The notes beneath the pieces are model-generated. The model was given only the letters and a program-made list of their open reading frames with translations, was not told the origin of the DNA and ran no database searches. Below, piece after piece: positions 1 through 8,614 of a DNA stretch of 64,000 nucleotides (position 1 is the first letter of the stretch; the number at the start of each line of letters is the position of its first letter). The position numbers were made by a program, and so were the translations under genes. The stretch covers positions 1 to 64,000 of the forward strand of contig NZ_JAJHUO010000032.1 in assembly GCF_020859565.1 (NCBI RefSeq). The letters run 5' to 3'. Source of the DNA: Saccharothrix luteola (GTDB lineage Bacteria > Actinomycetota > Actinomycetes > Mycobacteriales > Pseudonocardiaceae).

Positions 1-560
1 GCTCGAACGATTCGCCCGGCAGCGCTCCCACGCGGGAAAGCGCTATCCAGTGGGTGGCCGTCCGACCGCCCCGGCCGCTCACGCGACCTGCTCAGATGAT
101 TGGGTCTGTTGGCACCGCTGACGTTCCGGCCACAAGCGGTGCTGGAGCCGACCGTACGAACGCGGCCGACCCGCTGTCAACAACCTCGGCGAAACAGTTT
201 CGCGAGCAGGCAGGGCATCCCTCGAATGGCCCCTCGTCGAACGTTCGACGAACTACGCCGTTCGCCGTGGCGCCGCTCTGCCGTATGGCGCACCTCGCGG
301 GAACGTGCACAGCGGCGTTCTCCTGTGGTGGCAACGAAATTGACGTGTTTACATATGTGATGCGGCCGGATACTGTGCACGTTCACAGTGCCTCTGGCGG
401 CTGTCCCTGCCGCACCTCCCCCGGTCCCTGCCTGACAAGGAGCGCACCGCAGATGCCATGGAACCATCACGCCCCCGCCGATGGGCGACGCCGGGGCCGA
501 CCGGTCGGCAAGCCGAAGCCGGAGTCCAATCGAGACGGACACACCTCGACCTGAACCCTC
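1..560. other. Intergenic region, no gene recognised
   Basis: No reading frame here has convincing codon bias or a recognisable domain on either strand; the longer open frames are GC-driven. It holds two AGCGCT cores near the left edge and two short perfect palindromes, CGAAACAGTTTCG at 190-202 and GTCGAACGTTCGAC at 236-249. They are the size and type bound by LacI-family repressors and could be operators for the pectin lyase gene downstream or for a gene beyond the left edge. Confidence 0.5.
17..48. promoter_or_regulatory. Two putative LacI-family operator-like sites
   Basis: CGGCAGCGCTCCCA (17-30) and GGGAAAGCGCTATCC (34-48) each contain the AGCGCT core of LacI/CebR-type operators, with cores 18 bp apart. 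Neither is a full palindrome. A perfect version of the same motif lies at 11260-11273. Assignment is by motif only; the regulated gene may lie outside the window. Confidence 0.3.
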
Positions 561-647
561 GCCCTCCGCCCTCCGCCCTCCGCCCTCCGCCCTCCGCCCT
601 CCGCCCTCCGCCCTCCGCCCTCCGCCCTCCGCCCTCCGCCCTCCGCC
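561..647. repeat. 7-bp tandem repeat, about 12 copies
   Basis: The unit GCCCTCC is repeated head to tail about 12 times without interruption, ending some 35 bp before the probable ATG of the rhamnogalacturonan lyase. The period is 7, not 3, so the array is not a coding repeat. It occupies the leader or promoter-proximal region, where copy-number changes would alter spacing or leader structure. It encodes nothing plausible itself. Confidence 0.9.
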
Positions 648-683
648 GCCGTGGGAAGCAACTCCGACGAACAGAAATCTGCC

Positions 684-2519
684 ATGCACAGATCAAAGTC
701 GATACGTGCACTGCTGGTCGTGACGTCATCTGTCCTCCTTGCGGGTGCTCTGACGTACCCGACCGCGGGGGCCGCACCCGACGCGTCGCAGGCCGAGAGA
801 CTGGACCGCGGGCTCATCAGCGTCCACACCGGAAAGGGCAACTTCCTCAGTTGGAGATTGGCGGCCGGTGACGCGCCGGGTACGGCCTTCAACGTCTACC
901 GCGACGGTCTGAAGGTGACGTCCACGCCCATCACCCGCACGAACTTCCAGGACCACGGAGCGCCGGCCGGCACCCTCTACACGGTTCGCCCGGTGGTGCG
1001 CGGTGTCGAGCAGGCGGGCGCGGCTTCGGCGGGCGGCTCGCTGCGGATGTCGGCCCACGTCGGCGGCGAGATGGGTGTCACCGCGAGCACGAGGGACGTG
1101 CCGTTGCAGATCCCAGCCGGTGGTTCGACGCCGTCGGGCAGCTTCACCTACGAGGCCAACGACGGCAGCGTGGGCGACCTGGACGGTGACGGGCAGTACG
1201 AGATCGTGCTGAAGTGGAACCCGACCAACGCCAAGGACAACGCCCAGGCCGGCTACACGGGCAACACGATCATCGACGCCTACCGGCTGGACGGCACTCG
1301 GCTGTGGCGGATCGACCTCGGCCGCAACATCCGCTCGGGCGCGCACTACACCCAGTTCCAGGTGTTCGACTACGACGGCGACGGCAAGGCCGAAGTGGCC
1401 ATGAAGACCGCCGACGGCACCCGTTCCGGCACCGGTCAGGTGATCGGCAACGCCGACGCGGACCACCGCAACTCCTCCGGGTACGTCCTGAGCGGGCCGG
1501 AGTTCCTCACCGTGTTCCGCGGCACCGACGGCGCGATCCTGGACACCGAGAACTACGTCCCGCCGCGCGGCAACGTCTCCGACTGGGGCGACAACTACGG
1601 CAACCGGTCCGACCGGTTCCTGGCCGGGACGGCCTATGTGGACGGTTCGCGGCCGAGCATCATCATGGCACGCGGTTACTACACCCGTGCGGTGGTCGTG
1701 GCGTGGGACTTCCGGAGCGGTCAGCTGACCCGGCGGTGGACCTACGACTCCGGCCGCGGTGGCGCGTACGGGCAGGGCAACCACAACCTGTCCGTCGCGG
1801 ACGTCGACGCCGATGGCCGTGACGAGATCATCTACGGCTCGGCGACGATCGACGACAACGGCGCCCTCATGTACAGCACCGGCCTGGGTCACGGCGACGC
1901 CATGCACGTCAGCGACCTGGTGCCGAGCAGGCCCGGTCTGGAAGTGTTCAACGTGCACGAGTGGACCAGCTCGCCGGCGATGGACGTGCACGACGCGCGG
2001 ACCGGCGCGTTCCTCTACCGCGCGCCGTCGTGCGGTTGTGACACCGGCCGCGGGGTCGCGGCGGACGTGTGGGCGGGCAACCCCGGCGCGGAGATCTGGT
2101 CCTCGTCGGTCGGCGGTCTGCGCAGCGCGGCGAACGGCAGCCAGGTCGCGGCCCGCAAGCCGGGCTCGCAGAACTTCGTGATCTGGTGGGACGGCGACGC
2201 GCAGCGCGAGCTGCTGGACGGCACCCAGATCTCCAAGTACGGCACGGGCGGCGACACCCGTCTGCTGACCGGCTCCGGCGTGTCGTCCAACAACGGCACC
2301 AAGTCCACGCCGGTGCTCCAGGCGGACATCCTCGGCGACTGGCGCGAGGAGGTCATCTGGCGCACCAGCGACAACCGCGCGTTGCGGATCTACTCCACCA
2401 CCGACCCGACGAGCATCAGCCGCCCGTCGCTGATGCAGGACCGCCAGTACCGGGTGGCCGTCGCCTGGCAGAACACCGCCTACAACCAGCCGCCCCACCC
2501 CAGCTTCGCCACCCCGTGA
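684..2519 (+). CDS. Secreted rhamnogalacturonan lyase, PL11 family
   Basis: Predicted rhamnogalacturonan I lyase that cleaves the rhamnose-galacturonate backbone of pectin outside the cell by beta-elimination. The ATG at 684 (611 residues) gives a classical signal peptide (MHRSKS, hydrophobic core, GAA cleavage near residue 31); an in-frame upstream ATG at 651 would add 11 polar residues next to the 7-bp repeat and is less likely. Family features are the repeated calcium-binding-type blade loops DLDGDG (about residue 165), DYDGDGKAE and DVDADGRDE, and the GQGNHNLSV and GDWREEVIWR motifs of the PL11 beta-propeller. Length fits the family without an added carbohydrate-binding module. It is followed 58 bp later by another secreted enzyme, so the two may be co-transcribed. 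Confidence 0.9.
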   Translation: MHRSKSIRALLVVTSSVLLAGALTYPTAGAAPDASQAERLDRGLISVHTGKGNFLSWRLAAGDAPGTAFNVYRDGLKVTSTPITRTNFQDHGAPAGTLYTVRPVVRGVEQAGAASAGGSLRMSAHVGGEMGVTASTRDVPLQIPAGGSTPSGSFTYEANDGSVGDLDGDGQYEIVLKWNPTNAKDNAQAGYTGNTIIDAYRLDGTRLWRIDLGRNIRSGAHYTQFQVFDYDGDGKAEVAMKTADGTRSGTGQVIGNADADHRNSSGYVLSGPEFLTVFRGTDGAILDTENYVPPRGNVSDWGDNYGNRSDRFLAGTAYVDGSRPSIIMARGYYTRAVVVAWDFRSGQLTRRWTYDSGRGGAYGQGNHNLSVADVDADGRDEIIYGSATIDDNGALMYSTGLGHGDAMHVSDLVPSRPGLEVFNVHEWTSSPAMDVHDARTGAFLYRAPSCGCDTGRGVAADVWAGNPGAEIWSSSVGGLRSAANGSQVAARKPGSQNFVIWWDGDAQRELLDGTQISKYGTGGDTRLLTGSGVSSNNGTKSTPVLQADILGDWREEVIWRTSDNRALRIYSTTDPTSISRPSLMQDRQYRVAVAWQNTAYNQPPHPSFATP

Positions 2520-2577
2520 CGCCACGGACAGCCCTAGCCCGACACCCACGACCATCCCTGCGCTCAAGGAGTCGTCC

Positions 2578-3897
2578 ATGACCATGCAACGGCGGAAGTT
2601 CCTCACCATCAGCGCGGCCGGTGCCGCGGGCGCCGGTCTGTCCCTGCTCGGCGTGGGCCAGGCGGGCGCCGCGCCGATCGGGTCCCTGGCCACGGCACCG
2701 ACCACACCGTTCGCGGTCGGCGTGCGCCGGTACAACTGGACCCGCGGCAGCCGCCCCTGCACCACCTACGTCTACTACCCCGCCACCGGCACCGCCGGCG
2801 GCAACCCGATCACCGACGCACCCGTCGCCAACGGCGTCTTCCCCGTCTACAACATGACCCACGGCTACGGCAGCAGCCCGCAGAACTCCCTGTTCATCAT
2901 CCGCGCCCTCGCCTCCGCCGGGTTCATCGTCCCCGCACCCCACTTCAACCACAACTTCACCGACGTCAACAACGGCAACACGTCCAAGGACGTCTCCCAG
3001 ATCATCACCAACACCCTCGCCCTCAACACCAGCGGACCACTCGCCGGACACATCAACACCTCCATCGGCGTCGGCGTCTCCGGCCACTCACTGGGCGGCA
3101 TGGTCACCCACGGCCTGCTCACCTCCTGGCCCGACAGCCGCATCATCTCCGCCAACCCCCAATCCTGCGTCGACATGGGCAACCCCTCCAGCACCGTCAA
3201 CGCCAAGGTCCTGTTCGTCCACGGCGACCGCGACACCACCACCCAGTACTCCTCCGCACGCCAGGCCTACAACGAGATCACCTGGCCCAAGGCCTTCCTC
3301 ACCTTCGTCGGCGGCAGCCACACCAGCTTCTGGAGCGACCAACGCTTCCCCCGCACCGTCGTCGACTGGGCCCGCTGGACCATGTACGGCGACACCGCCG
3401 CACGTGACCGCCTCCCCGCCGACGCCTCCGGCTCCAACACCAGGTGGGAAGCCCAACTCGGCAGCACCCCCACCCTGCCCGGCACCTACACCCTCACCGC
3501 GCAGCACAGCGGCAAGACCGCCGAGATCAACGCGGCCTCCACCGCCGCCGGCGCGGCACTCGTCCAACGAACCACCAGCGGCGCCACCAACCAGCACTTC
3601 GAGTTCGTGGACGCCGGCGGCGGCCACGTCCGCCTCAAGGCCCGCCACAGCGGCCTGTTCCTCCAGCCCACCGGCACCACCAACGGCGCCGACGTCGTCC
3701 AGCAAGCCGACTCCACCACCACCGCACAGCACTGGCGCGTCGTCGACCACGGCAGCAACGTCGTCAGCATCGTCAACCGCGACTCCGGCCTCGCCCTCGA
3801 CGTCTGGGAGTACTCCACCGCCGACGGCGCCCGCATCTCCCTCTACACCTACAACGCCACCAGCCCCAACCAACGCTTCACCCGCCGCACCGTCTGA
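2578..3897 (+). CDS. Tat-exported alpha/beta-hydrolase (esterase) with ricin-type lectin domain
   Basis: A 439-residue exported hydrolase. The N-terminus has a twin-arginine signal (QRRKFLT, then a hydrophobic stretch ending AGAA). Residues about 45-270 form an alpha/beta-hydrolase of the polyester hydrolase/dienelactone hydrolase type, with nucleophile Ser171 in GHSLGG, an acid in HGDRDTT (about 217-219) and His248 in GGSHTSF. Residues about 300-438 are a ricin B-like trefoil with repeated QHF/QHW and ALDVWE motifs. The lectin part closely resembles that of the next gene. Likely substrate is an ester on plant polysaccharide or a polyester; the lectin would anchor it. The exact substrate cannot be read from the sequence. 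Confidence 0.85.
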   Translation: MTMQRRKFLTISAAGAAGAGLSLLGVGQAGAAPIGSLATAPTTPFAVGVRRYNWTRGSRPCTTYVYYPATGTAGGNPITDAPVANGVFPVYNMTHGYGSSPQNSLFIIRALASAGFIVPAPHFNHNFTDVNNGNTSKDVSQIITNTLALNTSGPLAGHINTSIGVGVSGHSLGGMVTHGLLTSWPDSRIISANPQSCVDMGNPSSTVNAKVLFVHGDRDTTTQYSSARQAYNEITWPKAFLTFVGGSHTSFWSDQRFPRTVVDWARWTMYGDTAARDRLPADASGSNTRWEAQLGSTPTLPGTYTLTAQHSGKTAEINAASTAAGAALVQRTTSGATNQHFEFVDAGGGHVRLKARHSGLFLQPTGTTNGADVVQQADSTTTAQHWRVVDHGSNVVSIVNRDSGLALDVWEYSTADGARISLYTYNATSPNQRFTRRTV

Positions 3898-3913
3898 TCC
3901 GAGACCCGACAGG

Positions 3914-3943
3914 GCACCGCTCGTGCAACGGCGCGAGCGGTGC
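3914..3943 (+). terminator. Hairpin terminator after the esterase gene
   Basis: A perfect 10-bp inverted repeat, GCACCGCTCG (3914-3923) and CGAGCGGTGC (3934-3943), with a 10-nt loop begins 17 bp after the stop codon. There is no T-tract, which is normal for actinobacterial terminators. Confidence 0.6.
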
Positions 3944-3990
3944 TCCGTCAGGGCGCCGACAACCCTTCGCGACCACCCTGGACGGGTCCG

Positions 3991-5513
3991 ATGACACAGT
4001 CCTCCCTCGATTCGACCCCACCGCGACGTCCGCACCGACGCCGCCTCGCATTCGCCCTCGTCGGCGCGCTGATCGCGAGCGGCGCCGCCGCGCTGGTCGC
4101 GGGACCGTCGGCGACGCGGCCGTGATCGACCCGGCGGGGTACTACCAGATCGTGTCGCGGCACAGCGGCAAGGCGGTCGACATCGCCGACCGGTCGACCG
4201 CCGACGGCGCCGCCGTCCAGCAGCGGACCCGCGCCGACCAGGCCAACCAGCAGTTCCAGTTCGTGGACGCCGGCGGCGGCTTCCACAAGCTCCGAGCCCG
4301 GCACAGCGGCAAGGTGGTGGACATCGCCTCCGCGTCCACGGCCAACGGCGCGAACGTCGTCCAGTGGACCGACGGCGGGGGCACCAACCAGCAGTTCCGG
4401 GTGGTCGACACGGACAGCGGGTACGTCAAACTCGTCAACCGCAACAGCGGCAAGGCGCTCGACGTGTGGGAGCAGTCCACCGCCGACGGCGCGCGGATCT
4501 CCCAGTACACCGATACGGGGTCGGCCAACCAGCAGTGGCAGCTGGTCCGGGTCGACACCGGGCCGGCGCCGAAGTACGCCGGCTACCTGTTCAGCTACTT
4601 CACCGGCGAGGGCACCTCGACCGGCGAGCAGGTGTACTTCGGGCTCAGCCAGGGCAACGATCCCACGCAGTGGCGGCAGCTCAACGGCGGGCGGCCCGTG
4701 CTGACCTCGACCGTGGGCGCCCGAGGCGTGCGAGACCCGTTCATCATCCGCTCGCCACAGGGCGACAAGTTCTACCAGATCGCCACCGACCTGCGGATCT
4801 ACGGCAACGGCAACTGGGACCAGGTCCAGCGGACCGGCAGCAAGTCCATCGTCGTGTGGGAGTCCACCGACCTGGTGAACTGGAGCGCGCCGCGCCTGGC
4901 GCGCGTCTCCCCCGACACGGCCGGCAACACCTGGGCGCCGGAGGCGTACTACGACGAGGGCCTCGGCCAGTACGTCGTGTTCTGGGCGTCGAAGCTGTAC
5001 TCCGCCGGCGACCCGAACCACACCGGCACCACCTACAACCGCATGATGTACGCCACCACGTCCGACTTCCGCACCTTCAGCGCCGCGCAGGTCTGGGTCG
5101 ACAAGGGCTACTCGACCATCGACTCCACGCTCATCAAGCACAACGGCACCTACCACCGCTTCACGAAGGACGAGCGGAGCTCCTCGCAGTCCCCGTGCGG
5201 GAAGTTCATCCTCGCGGAGAAGTCGGCGACCATCCTCAACCGCAACTACTCGTTCGTCGCCGAATGCCTCGGCAACAACGCGCTCAACCAGGGCGAAGGA
5301 CCGCTGGTCTTCAAGTCGAACACCGAGGAACGCTGGTACATGTTCATCGACGAGTACGGCGGTCGCGGCTACATCCCGTTCACGACCACCGACGTGAACA
5401 CCCGGCAGTGGTCACCCGTCTCCGGCTACACGATGCCCGGCAGGCCGCGCCACGGCACCGTCCTGCCGGTCACCCAGGCCGAGTACGACCGGCTGCTGCA
5501 ACGCTGGGCCTGA
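3991..5513 (+). pseudogene. Ricin-lectin/GH43 arabinofuranosidase-type enzyme, frameshift in signal peptide
   Basis: The mature protein reads from about 4122 as a ricin-type trefoil (HSGKAVDIADRS, then two similar repeats with QQF/QQW), followed by a GH43 five-bladed propeller with the family motifs GVRDPFII, TWAPEAYYD and GEGPLVF. A good signal peptide (MTQSSLDSTPP..., hydrophobic core, ending GPSAT) starts at ATG 3991 but in a different frame, which stops at 4123-4125. Restoring one base in GACGCGGCC near 4115 joins them as SAT-AAVIDPAGYY. The only in-frame alternative is GTG 4122, which would leave no export signal. So it is either a real 1-base deletion or a sequencing error. Expected role: removal of arabinose side chains from pectin or xylan. 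Confidence 0.8.
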
Positions 5514-5534
5514 GCCGCCCCCGAGCAGCCCGTT

Positions 5535-5580
5535 CGCCGAACGGGGAAGCGAGCTGGAGCCGCTCGGTCCCCGTTCGGCG
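5535..5580 (+). terminator. Strong hairpin terminator after GH43 gene
   Basis: Perfect 13-bp inverted repeat CGCCGAACGGGGA (5535-5547) and TCCCCGTTCGGCG (5568-5580), 20-nt loop, 21 bp after the stop codon. Confidence 0.75.
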
Positions 5581-5598
5581 GCCGGGTGATACCCGGAG

Positions 5599-5673
5599 GT
5601 GACGCGTTTCGCGGAACGAGCGCACGACCCGATCCTGGGCAAGAGCTTGGTCGCCTACGCGATCAAGGACTGA
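5599..5673 (+). pseudogene. Possible C-terminal remnant of an upstream gene
   Basis: The short frame ending with TGA at 5671-5673 reads RFAERAHDPILGKSLV and then AYAIKD, directly before the start of the prenyltransferase-like pseudogene. It looks like the last two dozen codons of an upstream neighbour whose remainder has been lost, cut off by the terminator of the GH43 gene. It may be the tail of a glycosyltransferase, which often sits beside this kind of prenyltransferase-like gene, but that is a guess. Confidence 0.25.
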
Positions 5674-5677
5674 GGCC

Positions 5678-6722
5678 ATGGACCAGGAGACCGCGTGGAC
5701 CATCGCCGCGACCCAACGAGCCGACGGTTCCATCCCCTGGGAACCCGGACGCCACGTCGACCCGTGGAACCACGTCGGAGCCGCGATGGGCATGGCGGTC
5801 ACCGGACTGCGGCACGAGGCAGAAGCCGCCTACCCCTGGCTCGCCCGGACCCAGAACCCGGACGGCTCGTGGTTCGCCGCCTACCGGGATGGCCACGCGG
5901 CGGACCGTTCACGCGACACCAGCTTCAGCGCCTACGTCGCCGTCGGCCTACGTCACCACTGGCTCCTGGCCGGCGACGAGCGCTTCCTCACCCGGATGTG
6001 GCGGTCGTGAGCCGTGCCCTCGACTTCGTGCTGGGCCGTGCAAGCACCGGACGGACGGATACCTGGCGCCGCAACAAGTTCGGCATCGCCACCGACGAAG
6101 TGATGCTCGCCGGGTGCTCCAGCATCCACCAAGCCCTTCTGTGCGCCACCGACTTGGCTGTCGACCTCGGCCAGCCACCCACCCGCTGGCGCGCCGCAGC
6201 GCACCTGCTGAGTCAGGTGATCGCGAACTCGCCCGAGGCGTTCACCGTCAAGCCGCACGCCATGGACTGGTACTACCCGGTGCTCGGCGGCGTGCTCACC
6301 GAGGCGACGGCGTCAACGCGGGTCGCCGAAGGCTGGGACCGTTTCGTGGCACCCGGTCTCGGTGTGCGCTGCGTCCACGACCAGCCATGGGTCACCGGCG
6401 GGGAAACCGCTGAACTGGCCCTCACCCTCGCCACCCGCGGCCGACGCGACACCGCGCGTGAACTGCTCCGCGACACCGCCCCACTGCGGCACACCGACGG
6501 CTCTCGTACTGGACGGGCGACCAATACGCCAACCAGGTTCTGTGGCCTCAAGAACGCGCCACCTGGACCGCTGGAGCCATCCTCCTCGCACGCGCTGCGA
6601 TCACAGACCAACCGGCCACCCAGCAGACCTTCACGACTTCGCTCCACCTCGACCCATCGACCGCCGACTTCGCACTGGACGATCCCGTACCACGACGAAC
6701 ACACCCCCTGCCGCCCGCATGA
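5678..6722 (+). pseudogene. Prenyltransferase/squalene-cyclase-like alpha-alpha barrel gene, two frameshifts
   Basis: Three consecutive frames together make one protein of about 345 residues. Part 1 (5678-about 6000) has TQRADGSIPW and QNPDGSWFAAY, typical of the QxxDGSW repeats of prenyltransferase beta-subunit/terpene-cyclase-like barrels. It stops at 6008-6010 after RMWRS. Restoring one C gives MWPVVSRALDFVLG and leads into part 2 (about 6001-6500: FGIATDEVMLAGCSS, MDWYYPVLGG, WVTGGETAELAL). A 2-base insertion (TC) in GGCTCTCGTAC near 6503 then separates part 3 (YWTGDQYANQVLWPQERATW, stop TGA 6720-6722). Both lesions are simple indels. Such genes commonly accompany glycosyltransferase and methyltransferase genes; here they are absent. 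Confidence 0.7.
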
Positions 6723-7357
6723 AGTCCGTCCACTAGGCGCGGCACGACCAAGCCCGACCCAGTCCGGCTCCTCGGCGCGCGACAGGCCCAATGCTCGCCG
6801 AGCGAGGTCGGACACCTCGAAGGCCCAACCCACAGGTCGGTGTTCCCGCACGACGCGCGCGATCGAACAACGCTACTTGTGCGCTACGTGCGCCGGTTCC
6901 GCATCGCGCGGATCGAACCGGCCCGCAAGAACGGCAATAGCGAGCCGAGCTGCGTCATCTTGGATGAGGTCCTGACCCAGCCCAGCGGGGACTTCTAGAA
7001 AGCCAACGTGTTGATGGAGGTCGCCAACTTGACCTCTATTGCTCCGAATGCGGCGCCGTCCATCAAGGCTGCGTGACGGGTCCGTCTCGACCTGGGCCCA
7101 GCAGGATCATCTCGGCAGGCATCCGCACCGGTCCGGACCAACTCCGCGCTTACCTGGTCCGTTGGCGGCAGCGGCGAGGGAGCAGTGGCGGAGCTTCAGC
7201 AGCCTGCTCCGTGTGGCTGACTGTTCCCCACGCGAGCGGCGACGCTTCCGATGAGTCCCCTCACTGCCGGGCGCACTCAGTCTTTCCTGCATGAGCGGGA
7301 CGCCCATGAGAGCCGCACATCGCGGCGCGGCGTCTCTCGCGCACGGGAGGGCTGAAT
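6723..7357. other. No recognisable gene; possible degenerate coding remnants
   Basis: About 630 bp without a supported gene. One plus frame ending in TAG near 6999 reads RTTLLVRYVRRFRIARIEPA and further plausible residues, and another near 7020-7060 contains CSECGAVHQGC, so it may hold eroded coding sequence. I could not assign either to a family. Base composition is less extreme than in the flanking genes. Confidence 0.4.
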
Positions 7358-7380
7358 AAGACCACGTCTCACGTGGTCTT
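7358..7380 (-). terminator. Hairpin terminator of the immunity-like gene
   Basis: Perfect 10-bp inverted repeat AAGACCACGT (7358-7367) and ACGTGGTCTT (7371-7380) with a 3-nt loop, 12 bp downstream of the stop codon of the leftward gene that ends at 7393. Confidence 0.7.
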
Positions 7381-7392
7381 AGCCGGGCTACC

Positions 7393-8013
7393 TTACTGTT
7401 CAAGCAGTCTCTCCGCTCGCTCCAAGTATGGCATCGCCTCCCTGCCAGCACGCCCGTTGACCAGCTTGTAGACGTCAGTCGCGTTCTCCGGTCGAGCTTC
7501 GGCGAGTTCTCGCAAGTCCCTAATCAGGTGCTTGAGATGCCCCTCCACCCCAGTCCAACCGACGACGGGATCATCACGATTCCCGGCCCAGATGGAGTCC
7601 ACTTCCAGCATGCAGTTGACCACCTGGAGACACAGCTCACCATCGATTTTCCTCCAATTTTCGAACACGAGCAGGAGCGCCTCTAGCACCACTTGGAGCA
7701 TCTCCTCAGCCACGCCGAACTCATTGCGTTGTTCCAGCCAATCGACGTCTTTCGACAGAGAAGGCAGCGCATAAGCGATCTTCTGCTCTGCCTTCTCCGG
7801 CGTAGCCCCTCTGCGTCTGAGAGGGATCGCCACCATCCCGCTCAGCGCGTCCCAGGCTGCCCCATGTCCTCGAACGCTCCGATACCCCTCGTCGTAGACC
7901 TGGTATATCGGCAGCACCCGATTCAACGCCGCTACGACGAACACAGTGCGTCGATCCGATGGAAGCGCTGCGCACAGCTCCTTGACGACATCGTTTTCTT
8001 CAATCGACACCAA
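7393..8013 (-). CDS. Putative immunity protein next to a deaminase-toxin fragment
   Basis: A 206-residue, probably all-helical cytoplasmic protein with no signal or membrane segment. The GTG start (VSIEENDVVK) is preceded by AGGAG at suitable spacing and lies 23 bp after the stop of a fragment that looks like a polymorphic-toxin deaminase tip, the classic toxin-then-immunity order. The stretch ALNRVLPIYQVYDEGY with WDALSG recalls helical immunity or DUF416/Imm5-like proteins, but I cannot assign a family securely. Codon use is less GC-biased than in neighbouring genes, suggesting recent transfer. If the toxin gene is only a remnant, this may be an orphan immunity gene kept for protection. Confidence 0.5.
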   Translation of the reverse strand: MVSIEENDVVKELCAALPSDRRTVFVVAALNRVLPIYQVYDEGYRSVRGHGAAWDALSGMVAIPLRRRGATPEKAEQKIAYALPSLSKDVDWLEQRNEFGVAEEMLQVVLEALLLVFENWRKIDGELCLQVVNCMLEVDSIWAGNRDDPVVGWTGVEGHLKHLIRDLRELAEARPENATDVYKLVNGRAGREAMPYLERAERLLEQ

Positions 8014-8036
8014 TTGAGACTCCTGTCACCTGCACG

Positions 8037-8240
8037 TCATGACGGCCACTCAGCCGTGTTGGGCGAAGTAATAGTGGCACCTCGGCCTGTCAGGAATGCA
8101 CGACAGGCCGGACAGAAAGGCCTACTTGCAGCAACCCCACGCGGTGCGAGCCCCAGATGGTCGGCTGCTAACACGGCCTTGACCTCGGCGTGCGCACCAC
8201 CAGCTATCGACACCGCGAGGTTGCCGTCATCCACCACAGC
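8037..8240 (-). pseudogene. Orphan C-terminal tip of a deaminase-fold polymorphic toxin
   Basis: The leftward frame contains AGGAHAEVKAVLAADHLG and, 24 residues later, RPFCPACRAFLTGRGATI, then SPNTAEWPS and stop. HAE plus CxxC at this spacing is the zinc site of cytidine-deaminase-fold enzymes, and a short C-terminal domain directly before a small gene is the arrangement of polymorphic toxin tips. Only about 65 residues are recognisable. Upstream of about 8240 the frame runs antisense to an HD-domain gene remnant, so the toxin lost its N-terminal delivery region by a rearrangement near 8240. A TTA codon and lower GC fit foreign origin. Family placement (SCP1.201, YwqJ or other) is open. Confidence 0.45.
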
Positions 8241-8244
8241 CGGC

Positions 8245-8532
8245 CCCGTCGGATCGCCGCCCTCGTCGCGCACCACTCGGGAGCCCACGTCCCCGCCGAG
8301 GTCCTCGGAGTCCGCGAACACCTCGACGCCTACCCGCGCGAGCAGGAGCCGGTGGCGGACGCCCTGGCCCACGCCGACCAGACCCTGGACCGCCACGGCC
8401 CCGACGCCCTACGCCCGCGTGCACCACCTGCGCGCACCGCACCTGCTCGCCACCGCCACCAGGGTAGAAGCGCGGCTCGCCAACCCGGAGACGACGCCGC
8501 GAAGCCGACGAACTCCGCGCGATCAAGGGTGA
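8245..8532 (+). pseudogene. HD-domain phosphohydrolase remnant, 5'-truncated and frameshifted
   Basis: From about 8245 the plus strand reads RIAALVAHHSGAHVPAEVLG, then DAYPREQEPVADALAHADQT, matching the second half of actinobacterial HD-domain proteins (AHHSGA..., FPREQS.VADALxYADM). The expected GPDGxxx loop is missing, the frame shifts near 8410, and the tail continues in another frame as ARVHHLRAPHLLATATRVEA with stop at 8530-8532. The catalytic N-terminal half is gone. The left junction abuts the deaminase-toxin fragment on the other strand. Confidence 0.6.
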
Positions 8533-8614
8533 GCCGCAGTCACTCCGCATGAACGCTGCGGCTGAATGGTCGAGACGCACCGGGCGTGACCCGCGGGACA
8601 CTGTCCGCGGGCGG

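Noticed and set aside
372..389. ACTGTG-CACGTT-CACAGT as a CRP/GlxR site upstream of the PL11 gene
   Set aside because: The inner spacing is two bases too short for the TGTGA-N6-TCACA consensus, so no assignment was made.
54..554. 166-codon frame at the window start
   Set aside because: No ribosome-binding site, no family, and it runs into the heptamer repeat; treated as non-coding.
726..2765. 679-residue open frame on the minus strand
   Set aside because: It is antisense to the PL11 gene, Arg/Val/Gly-rich with no domain; a GC-driven shadow.
8083..8110. 9-bp inverted repeat CGGCCTGTC/GACAGGCCG as a terminator or operator
   Set aside because: It lies inside the deaminase-like coding fragment and spans the CPAC codons; probably coding-sequence coincidence.
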